Below are positions 26,310-32,271 of a stretch of DNA of 32,271 nt, piece after piece; the first letter of the stretch is position 1; each line of letters starts with the position of its first letter. Location: assembly GCA_017413025.1 (NCBI GenBank), contig JAFPVE010000007.1:1-32271 (forward strand), read 5' to 3'. The stretch comes from Acetobacter sp. Lineage in GTDB: Bacteria; Pseudomonadota; Alphaproteobacteria; Acetobacterales; Acetobacteraceae. The notes under the pieces were generated by a model. It was not told the DNA's origin, ran no database searches, and saw only the letters and a list, made by a program, of their open reading frames with translations. The position numbers were made by a program, and so were the translations under genes.

Positions 26310-27703
26310 AACGATCAACACCTGTGAACCACGCTAAAGCCGCAGAAAAATTTATGAAAGACACCGCACATGCGCGCTTTCACGATAAGAGGCTGTGGGA
26401 TTTACGCCAAAAGCGTGATCAACAAATGCATCTTTTACCTGAGTGGCAGGAATTGCGTACGCTTGCTTCACAAATTAAAGAGCATACACTTGCCCATTTA
26501 CCGGAATATCTCGAACAATTTGAGGCAAACGCCCTTAAAAACGGGGTGCATGTACATTGGGCGACTGATGCGGCAGAGCATAACCGCATTGTAGGGGAGA
26601 TTTTAGAAAAACACGGCGTACGTACGCTTATTAAAAGTAAATCTATGGTGACAGAAGAGTGCGAAATGGCACCCTATTTAACACAATGCGATGTGCAAGT
26701 CATAGAAACAGATCTCGGTGAGCGTATCCAACAATTGGATAACCAAATGCCAAGCCATATTGTTGTGCCGGCTGTGCATAAATTGGCTTCAGATGTGGCA
26801 AAATTGTTTGCTCAACACTATCATACTGCCCCCGATGATGATGACCCTCATTCTCTTGCATGGGCACAAAGACTGGCGGCTCGTCCCGTTATTTTATCTG
26901 CTGATGCGGGCATGACAGGGGTTAATTTTGCTGTTGCTGAAACAGGGAGCTTTGTTGTATGCACCAACGAGGGTAACGCCGATTTATCGGCAACAGTACC
27001 AAAACTGCACATTGCCACTTTGGGAATAGAAAAACTGATTCCGCGCATGGCAGATCTCGGCGTTTTTATTCGTCTGTTGTCTCGTAGTGCGTTAGGCTCT
27101 CCTATAACGCAATATACAACGCATTTTCGCGCTCCTCAAAAAGGGAGCGAAATGCATGTTGTGTTGGTGGATAATGGTCGTTCGCATCGTTTGGGTATGG
27201 AAGAATTTTGGACTTCTCTTAAATGTATTCGGTGTGGGGCGTGTATGAATACTTGTCCGGTGTATCGTCGTTCAGGCGGGCTTTCATATGGGGCTGTTTA
27301 TTCTGGACCTATTGGGGTAATTATCGACCCTACTTTTAACGAACGAAAATATAGCACTTTGCCTTTTGCTTCTACGATGAATGGGAGTTGTACGCATGTA
27401 TGCCCTGTTAAAATCAATATTCATGAACAAATTTATCAATGGCGAGGCGTGTTAGCCAATCACCATGAATTACCTTTTGTAAAGCGTGAAATCATGCGCA
27501 TGGTGGGGAAGATATTGGGGCGTCCAAAACTCTATCGGGCGATGGTGCAGGGGGCTGAAACAACATTAAACGTTTTACCACGTTTTTTGTTATACCGTAC
27601 TATGAACCCGTGGGGTAAAAATAGAACTTTACCACGCCCGGTTCAGCAAACATTTCATGCGTGGTATAAAGAACATCGCGTTAAGAAAAATAGGAACACC
27701 TGA
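26306..27703 (+). CDS. lutB: L-lactate utilisation Fe-S protein LutB
   Basis: A 465-residue protein with an N-terminal LUD domain (about 70-300, with AETGSFVVCTNEGNADL) and a C-terminal ferredoxin-like part. One 4Fe-4S motif is CIRCGACMNTCPVY (307-320); a second, less regular set is C362-THVC366-P. It is the central iron-sulfur subunit of the LutABC L-lactate oxidising complex (YkgEFG in E. coli) and presumably passes electrons to the respiratory chain. It overlaps lutA by four bases and lutC by one, so the operon is tightly coupled. Confidence 0.94.
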   Translation: MKRSTPVNHAKAAEKFMKDTAHARFHDKRLWDLRQKRDQQMHLLPEWQELRTLASQIKEHTLAHLPEYLEQFEANALKNGVHVHWATDAAEHNRIVGEILEKHGVRTLIKSKSMVTEECEMAPYLTQCDVQVIETDLGERIQQLDNQMPSHIVVPAVHKLASDVAKLFAQHYHTAPDDDDPHSLAWAQRLAARPVILSADAGMTGVNFAVAETGSFVVCTNEGNADLSATVPKLHIATLGIEKLIPRMADLGVFIRLLSRSALGSPITQYTTHFRAPQKGSEMHVVLVDNGRSHRLGMEEFWTSLKCIRCGACMNTCPVYRRSGGLSYGAVYSGPIGVIIDPTFNERKYSTLPFASTMNGSCTHVCPVKINIHEQIYQWRGVLANHHELPFVKREIMRMVGKILGRPKLYRAMVQGAETTLNVLPRFLLYRTMNPWGKNRTLPRPVQQTFHAWYKEHRVKKNRNT

Positions 27704-28290
27704 TGACGTCTCGAGAAGAAATTTTAGCACGCTTGCGTAACAATCGTCCTCATTCTACAGATTATGTTTTACCGTCTCTTCCTTTATTAGGAGAGAGAAC
27801 GGCAACCCGTCAAAGATTTGAAGAAAATCTTAAAGATCTTGGCGGGCAGGTATTAGAGCAGCAAGAAGGAGAAATATTTTCTGAAGCTATAGCACGCTGT
27901 TTTCCAGATGAAAAAGTGATTTGTTCGGCTGTGCCGGAATTTGATGGCACATTACGACTTGAAAACATAATTTCTCCTCAACAAGCAGATAAAGTGGATG
28001 TGTTGGTCGTGCGATCACCGTTTGGTATTGTTGAAACGGGGTCTGTTTTTTTAAGTGAGAAAGAACTTCAGCATCGTAATTTTGCGGCGCATTTAACACA
28101 GCATATTGTTGTGTTGTTGTCAGAAAAAAACCTTATTGCTAATATGCATGTTGCCTATGATCAAAGAACAGAGTTCCGTGAAGCACGGTATGGTGTGCTT
28201 ATGAGTGGTCCTTCTGCCACGGCGGATATTCAGGGTGTATTGATACGTGGGGCGCAGGGTGTACGCACATTACGTATTTGGTGGGAGTAA
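27703..28290 (+). CDS. lutC: L-lactate utilisation protein LutC (LUD domain)
   Basis: A 195-residue LUD (DUF162) protein, the third subunit of the LutABC system. The family core is seen in VRSPFGIVETGSVFLSEKE and HIVVLLSEKNLIANMH, with a C-terminal SGPSATADIQGVLIRGAQG. The ATG shares one base with the lutB stop (TGATG). Lactate is a likely substrate because bacteria that live with lactobacilli meet it, but that is inference. Confidence 0.9.
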   Translation: MTSREEILARLRNNRPHSTDYVLPSLPLLGERTATRQRFEENLKDLGGQVLEQQEGEIFSEAIARCFPDEKVICSAVPEFDGTLRLENIISPQQADKVDVLVVRSPFGIVETGSVFLSEKELQHRNFAAHLTQHIVVLLSEKNLIANMHVAYDQRTEFREARYGVLMSGPSATADIQGVLIRGAQGVRTLRIWWE

Positions 28291-28317
28291 GTTTGTTTTT
28301 TTGAAAGAGTAAATATC

Positions 28318-28346
28318 TATCGTGAAAAACGATCGTTTTTATATCT
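28318..28346. terminator. palindromic region between convergent lutC and restriction gene
   Basis: AAAAACGATCGTTTTT (28325-28340) is a perfect 16-base palindrome, and ATCGT/ACGAT (28319-28333) offers an alternative stem ending in a T-run. It lies between two convergent genes and may terminate both; stems are weak. Confidence 0.4.
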
Positions 28347-28365
28347 TATTTGTGCAAAAACACGA

Positions 28366-29229
28366 TTAGATGTGTTTGAGAGTGTCTAAAATACCATTTT
28401 CTAAATCTTTTATATTGTAAAGCGTTTTTAAGATATCAAAAGTCTCTTCTAAATTATTTTTAGCACTCTGCCAGCCTAAACCATCGGTAATCCAAATAAA
28501 GGTTAAGCCGTCTATTGTCTCCACTTCTTGAGCAAGCGTTTTATAACTTCTTGAGGTTTCATTGAGTTTGGAACCGCCACTTGAATAGAAATTAGTCTCT
28601 ATTACAAATATTTGTGACTCTGTTTTGATAACAAAATCAAAACGTTTTTCCATTTTTCCCTGATTTGAAATAGCAGATAAATTGATATCCCATTTTTCCT
28701 GTATGTCATGGATGTACATTTCTTTAAAATAGTGGCTATCTCGTTGAAAACCTGCTTTTTTAATAAAGTCTTCAACAAGGTTTTCCATAAGATGACCGCC
28801 ACGGTTTTTTCGTGCGTTTGAATCTAGTCCTGTTTCGATACCTGTCGCGTAGTCAATTAAATTACTAATAATGTGATGTTCTAACATGTCAAAGAGTTTT
28901 GTTTTTCGCATAAATTTTTTATAATCGGCAACACTGTAATTTTGTCGCGTAAAGGAAAAAGTATAATCTCTTTCTGTATCAGTAACGTAGATTTCATTTG
29001 ATCGGACGGCTAAAAGTAAGGGAATACATTTTAAAACTTCCGGGTATTTTTCTAGAATATTTTCAAAATCTTTTTCAATATTTTTAGAGCCGATGAGTGT
29101 ATTTAAGATATTGAGTTCGACTTTGATTAGATCAACATTTTTGTTGATTTTATCAAAATCACAATAGTAATCATAATTAGCAATGCACTCTCTAAAAGTT
29201 GAAAACCACGCTTGAAAGTTTCTTTTCAT
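28366..29229 (-). CDS. DpnII-family type II restriction endonuclease (GATC)
   Basis: A 287-residue protein that, from memory, aligns over its full length with DpnII, the enzyme that cuts unmethylated GATC. Shared features include LNTLIGSKNIEKDF (43-56), DYATGIETGLDSNARKNRGG (126-145), SAISNQG and the nuclease core FDFV (D198) with IETNFYSSGGSKLNETSRSY, where E211 is the likely metal ligand. The C-terminal FIWITDGLGWQSAKNNLEETF is a strong family signature. A GGAG site precedes the ATG. It lies 15 bases after the methyltransferase gene. GATC cutting is inferred from the family. Confidence 0.9.
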   Translation of the reverse strand: MKRNFQAWFSTFRECIANYDYYCDFDKINKNVDLIKVELNILNTLIGSKNIEKDFENILEKYPEVLKCIPLLLAVRSNEIYVTDTERDYTFSFTRQNYSVADYKKFMRKTKLFDMLEHHIISNLIDYATGIETGLDSNARKNRGGHLMENLVEDFIKKAGFQRDSHYFKEMYIHDIQEKWDINLSAISNQGKMEKRFDFVIKTESQIFVIETNFYSSGGSKLNETSRSYKTLAQEVETIDGLTFIWITDGLGWQSAKNNLEETFDILKTLYNIKDLENGILDTLKHI

Positions 29230-29244
29230 ATGGAGAACTCCTTT

Positions 29245-30045
29245 TTATAGAAAACTCTCATGTTGAGGGTGTAAGTGTTCAAACCGTTTTATAGAGAGAT
29301 CAAGATAATCCCTATTGACATCAATACCGACGAAGGATCTTTCTAATTCTAATGCAATAACGCCTGTTGTGGAACTTCCTGTAAACGGGTCTAATATTAA
29401 ATCTCCTTTATTGGTGGAAGCAAGAATAATACGTTTTAGTAAAGCTAGTGGTTTTTGGGTGGGATGTTTGCCAAAAGTTTTTTCAGATTTTTTAGGCGTG
29501 CTTATTTGCCAAACGGATCGCATTTGTTTGTTGTGCTTTTTAATATCGTCACCTGGCCAAACATTATTTTTCATAAGGTCGTAATGAAAAATGTGTTTTG
29601 CTTTAGGGTCTTTTTTAGCCCATAAGAGTGTTTCATGGCTGGCAGTAAAACACCGACAACCCATATTAGGCGCAGCATTGGGTTTGAACCAACAAATGTC
29701 GTTTAATATTTTAAAACCTAAACGTTGTAAGAGAAACCCACACGCATAAATAGAGTGGTATGTTCCAGAAATCCAAATAGTGCCTTGAGGTTTTAAGACC
29801 TTTTGACACGCACGTATCCATTGTTCATGAAAATGGAAATCTTTTTCTACACCCTCGCTTTTATCCCATGCGCCTTTATTAACAGAAACAACGCGCCCAT
29901 TTTGGCAACTAATGCCATTATTAGATAGCCTATAGGGAGGGTCTGCAAAAACCATGTCGACACTTTCCGGATCGAGATGTTTTAAGACATCAAGACAATT
30001 TCCTTGAAATAAAGTAGCATTTTGCTTTTGGTAATATGGAGACAT
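29245..30045 (-). CDS. dpnA: DpnA-like adenine DNA methyltransferase (M2.DpnII type)
   Basis: A 266-residue beta-class N6-adenine methyltransferase: DPPY at residues 35-38 precedes DPFTGSSTTG at 219-228. The stretches GISCQNGRVVSVNKGAWDK, TIWISGTYHSIYACG, APNMGCRCFTASHETLLWA and GKHPTQKPLALLKRIILAS follow DpnA (the second methyltransferase of the DpnII system) closely. In Streptococcus DpnA also modifies single-stranded DNA and works beside DpnM, which is absent here. The start at 30045 has no clear ribosome site; a leaderless or weakly translated message is possible. It is upstream of the nuclease gene in the same unit. Confidence 0.88.
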   Translation of the reverse strand: MSPYYQKQNATLFQGNCLDVLKHLDPESVDMVFADPPYRLSNNGISCQNGRVVSVNKGAWDKSEGVEKDFHFHEQWIRACQKVLKPQGTIWISGTYHSIYACGFLLQRLGFKILNDICWFKPNAAPNMGCRCFTASHETLLWAKKDPKAKHIFHYDLMKNNVWPGDDIKKHNKQMRSVWQISTPKKSEKTFGKHPTQKPLALLKRIILASTNKGDLILDPFTGSSTTGVIALELERSFVGIDVNRDYLDLSIKRFEHLHPQHESFL

Positions 30046-30188
30046 ACGGTAATAACAATGATTTAAGCGTTGTTTTTCTCAGAATGGAAGGCTTAAAAGG
30101 TAAAAGTTCTTTATCAATCAATAATGTATCATGAGAAAAAGAACGGGATTTCTTAAAACTTCTAAAAATATCGGCGTAAGTAAAAAGC

Positions 30189-30224
30189 AAAGTGGTGTAG
30201 TCATACAACCTACACCACTTTTTT
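30189..30224. terminator. strong bidirectional terminator hairpin
   Basis: AAAGTGGTGTAG (30189-30200) and CTACACCACTTT (30210-30221) form a perfect 12-bp stem around TCATACAAC, followed by TTT on the plus strand and T-rich sequence on the minus strand. It lies downstream of the minus-strand TPR gene and upstream of the methyltransferase gene, insulating the two. Confidence 0.8.
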
Positions 30225-30340
30225 ATATATTTATTTTTTTATCTCATCGTTTCACGTCTCGTAAAGTTAGACGACCTCACCTCAAATACTAGAAACGTTG
30301 TGCACGCTTGGCAAAAACATGGGGCAAAACTTTTATAGCG

Positions 30341-31708
30341 TTATGGAATAGAGACAAGCCATTCACGCGCACGGGTTACTGCTTCACGAAGTGAAGGGTC
30401 TTGCGCTGCTTCAAATTTATGAATGACCTTATGGTACACAGCAGCAGCATCTTTATGGCGACCTTGCTCACTCAAAATAACACCTTTGCCTAAAAGGGCT
30501 TTGGCAACTTGTTCACGTAAAGGGGGTTCACGTTCCTCTCCAAACTCAAGAATAAGGTCATCAAAAGCTTCAATCGCTTTTTCAAAAAGACCAAGCTGCC
30601 CGTTAGCATTACCTTTATTAAAAAGAGCTTTAGCGACCCATTTACGGAGAGAAAACTCCTTAGCGGTTGTAAATCTTTTAATGAGTTCATCAAGAGTGGT
30701 GATTTCTTCTGCCCGTCGGTTGAGTTGCCCTAACGAAAAGCTTTTTCCAAAAAGAGCTTTGGCAACTTGTTCGCGAAGCACAAGTTCAGGGGCATTTTCA
30801 AAAAGGTGAATCACTTTGTTGAAAACAGCAATAGCTTCTTCTGGGCGTCCGAGTTTACGTAGGCAAAGCCCTTTACCAACAAGAGTTGTCGCCATGATTT
30901 GACGAAGTGAGAGATTTTCTAACGGTTCTTCATTTTCAAAACTGCTAATAACTTGATTATAAGTTATAAGTGCCTTATCCCATTGATCAAGCTCACCAAA
31001 AGAAAATCCCTTATCAATACGAGCTTTAGCCACAAGTTCACGAAAGGCTAAACCTTCCATAGGGCTAAAAGTGCTAATCACATCATCAAAAACAGCGATA
31101 GCCTTTTCTTGTTTCCCGAGTTTATCAAGGCAAAGCCCTTTGCTTATAAGGGCTTTGGCGACAAGCTCACGAAAAGAGGGTAGTGTTTCTTTTTCAAAAG
31201 TATGGATAACGTCGTTATAAGTGGTCAGGGCTTCTTCTAATCGGTTGAGTTTGTAAAGGGTAAGCCCTTTGCCGATAAGGGTTTTGGCAATAAGCCCACG
31301 AAAAGAAAGGTTGTGTTCATTTTCAAACCTATGAATTATATCGTCATAAGTAACAATTGCTTCGTCAAAGCGTCTGAAGTCATTCAGAAGGTGTGCTTTT
31401 TCAACAAGGGCATTGGCAACAAGTTCACGAAGAGAATCGTTTTGCGTTATATTAAATTTTTTAATGATATCGTTACAAAGATCCAAAGATTCTTCTGTGC
31501 GTCCAAGGTCACGGAGTATCGCTTGTTTACCTAAAAAAGCTTTAGCAACTTGTTCACGCAACAAAGGGTTTTTCGTATTTTCAAACTTGCGAATAATCTC
31601 ATCATGTGCAGCAAGTGCCATTTCCCAACGACCATGCGCGTAAAAAGAAGAACCCTCTGATAAAAGGGCTTTTGCCGTATCTATATCTTTATTTGTGTTA
31701 TCTGTCAT
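30341..31708 (-). CDS. large TPR-like repeat protein
   Basis: A 455-residue protein made almost wholly of about ten 43-residue units with the consensus LREQVAKALLGKG--L--LGR-EEAI-VYDDVIHRFE. Each should form a helical pair, so the whole is a superhelical binding surface. There is no signal peptide, membrane segment or enzymatic domain, so a cytoplasmic scaffold is likely. The unit matches that of the partial TPR gene at 1-1054 and of the pair near 23593-24572. It begins at ATG 31708; an AGGTAG about 14 bases upstream is a weak site. It lies next to the DpnII cassette, but a strong terminator separates them. Confidence 0.85.
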   Translation of the reverse strand: MTDNTNKDIDTAKALLSEGSSFYAHGRWEMALAAHDEIIRKFENTKNPLLREQVAKAFLGKQAILRDLGRTEESLDLCNDIIKKFNITQNDSLRELVANALVEKAHLLNDFRRFDEAIVTYDDIIHRFENEHNLSFRGLIAKTLIGKGLTLYKLNRLEEALTTYNDVIHTFEKETLPSFRELVAKALISKGLCLDKLGKQEKAIAVFDDVISTFSPMEGLAFRELVAKARIDKGFSFGELDQWDKALITYNQVISSFENEEPLENLSLRQIMATTLVGKGLCLRKLGRPEEAIAVFNKVIHLFENAPELVLREQVAKALFGKSFSLGQLNRRAEEITTLDELIKRFTTAKEFSLRKWVAKALFNKGNANGQLGLFEKAIEAFDDLILEFGEEREPPLREQVAKALLGKGVILSEQGRHKDAAAVYHKVIHKFEAAQDPSLREAVTRAREWLVSIP

Positions 31709-31744
31709 GTCTATAAACTACCTAAAAATAGAAACAAGAAGTTT

Positions 31745-31763
31745 CAAGCGCAACCAAGCGCAA
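31745..31763. repeat. two CAAGCGCAA repeats upstream of the TPR gene
   Basis: CAAGCGCAA occurs at 31745-31753 and 31755-31763, one helical turn apart (10 bases), about 40 bases upstream of the minus-strand TPR start. It could be a regulator site. Confidence 0.35.
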
Positions 31764-31856
31764 TGAACGCTTTTATTCTTATTAACAACATACCTTACGC
31801 AATATAATAGCAGAAAAAAGGTTCGTTGTAAAGTTTGTAACGGCGTGTTCTGATAA

Positions 31857-32029
31857 TCAAGGATTCATTTGCTTAACCCATTGCAGACGCTGCATAATAT
31901 ACTGAATCGGTGTTTCTTTTTGATTTACAGGGTCTTCCTTATTTCTTGATTATAACTGTGCTGTACAGAATCCCCCAACAAAAACAGCAAGAGAGGTATT
32001 TTGATTAAGAAAGATAAGGCACGTTTCAA
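31857..32029 (-). pseudogene. frameshifted gene for a small secreted protein
   Basis: A TTG start at 32029 has a perfect AAGGAG six bases upstream (32036-32041) and opens a signal peptide, MKRALSFLIKIPLLLFLLGD. The frame stops soon after, but a shift by one base at the A-run near 31940-31946 leads into KEDPVNQKETPIQYIMQRLQ and then WVKQMNP, ending at TGA 31857-31859. The total length is 173 bases, one short of 58 codons, so a single lost A explains it. The intact product would be a 57-residue exported protein. Programmed frameshifting or sequencing error are alternatives. No family is recognised. Confidence 0.5.
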
Positions 32030-32106
32030 ACGTCTCTCCTTATTCTTTTATACGGTATTTGTTCAAGTTAATGCATGTCGACTTTTACTTTGTTATTTTG
32101 TGGGGA

Positions 32107-32271
32107 TTAGGTTTGGCATGTCATCTTTATTTTTTGGTGTGTTTTTTGTCCCCATTTAAAATAGTTGACGAAGTAGTTTCGCCACGTTTGAGGCTGCATT
32201 TGTTGAGCAATTGCTACGAAAGGTAACCAATTCCCATGTTGTGCGGCGATAATAGCCCTTTGGTAATTAAT
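32107..32271 (-). CDS. 3' end of an unidentified gene, truncated by the window edge
   Basis: An open frame of 54 codons enters from the right edge on the minus strand and ends at TAA 32107-32109. The visible C-terminus (NYQRAIIAAQHGNWLPFVAI, then QQMQPQTWRNYF and a lysine-rich tail) is well composed for a soluble protein. The YQRAIIAAQHGN pattern recalls the last helix of some Fic-domain proteins, but this is too short to call. Confidence 0.4.
   Translation of the reverse strand: MNYQRAIIAAQHGNWLPFVAIAQQMQPQTWRNYFVNYFKWGQKTHQKIKMTCQT

Noticed and set aside
29990-30208. A 72-codon minus-strand ORF overlapping the DpnA-like gene start
   Set aside because: It overlaps the start of a clear gene in another frame and its start is inside the terminator hairpin at 30189-30224.
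30341-31708. Regular repeats suggesting a CRISPR array
   Set aside because: The periodic sequence is coding and encodes 43-residue TPR-like units, with no identical short repeats and unique spacers.
1-32271. Insertion sequences, transposases, integrases or tRNA genes
   Set aside because: No transposase or integrase ORF and no tRNA cloverleaf sequence was recognised on either strand, so island boundaries are inferred only from gene order and composition.

Overview
The window is AT-rich bacterial DNA, most likely from an alphaproteobacterium of the acetic acid bacteria (Acetobacteraceae), perhaps a low-GC insect-associated member. This placement is inferred from gene order (rplY-pth-ychF; proA-nadD-rsfS-rlmH), an aspartyl-tRNA synthetase with the signature residue of the non-discriminating type, and the style of the TPR proteins. 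No 16S rRNA or tRNA gene is visible to confirm it.

Layout. (1) 1-3031: the 3' part of a gene for a protein built of ~40-43-residue TPR-like repeats, a small DUF4234-like membrane protein, and on the minus strand a 2H-phosphoesterase-like protein and a secreted proline-rich protein. (2) 3271-9149: a propionate module, prpD-prpC-prpB followed by an acyl-CoA synthetase of Acs type, closed by a clear terminator. (3) 9168-10560: a DUF1643 protein and a small exported protein. (4) 10639-15072: housekeeping genes aspS (minus), rplY, pth and ychF. (5) 15117-18806: a two-gene Type III restriction-modification system (mod, res), then a gene-free stretch with a short tandem duplication. (6) 19107-20300: an aliphatic amidase very like Pseudomonas AmiE and a possible 47-residue ORF. 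(7) 20392-25282: a small membrane protein, then proA, nadD, rsfS and rlmH, with a membrane-anchored TPR gene and a frameshifted TPR pseudogene inserted between rsfS and rlmH. (8) 25563-28290: lutABC for lactate oxidation. (9) 28366-30045: a DpnII-type restriction cassette on the minus strand (DpnA-like methyltransferase and DpnII-like endonuclease, no DpnM gene in view). (10) 30189-32271: a large TPR gene on the minus strand, a frameshifted small secreted protein gene, and the 3' end of another gene.

How the genes work together. The prp module should activate propionate (or acetate), condense propionyl-CoA with oxaloacetate, and release pyruvate and succinate; isomerisation of 2-methylaconitate would need an aconitase encoded elsewhere. 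LutABC feeds pyruvate from L-lactate, and AmiE could release ammonia and short acids. Together these suggest a cell that uses short-chain acids made by neighbouring microbes. Two unrelated restriction systems and repeated insertion of TPR genes mark the accessory parts.

The strongest leads are the dispersed TPR family (four members, one decayed, splitting the normally adjacent rsfS and rlmH), the DpnII cassette without DpnM, the mixed affinities of the prp operon, and a compact Type III Res subunit. I saw no clear case for an entirely new molecular system.
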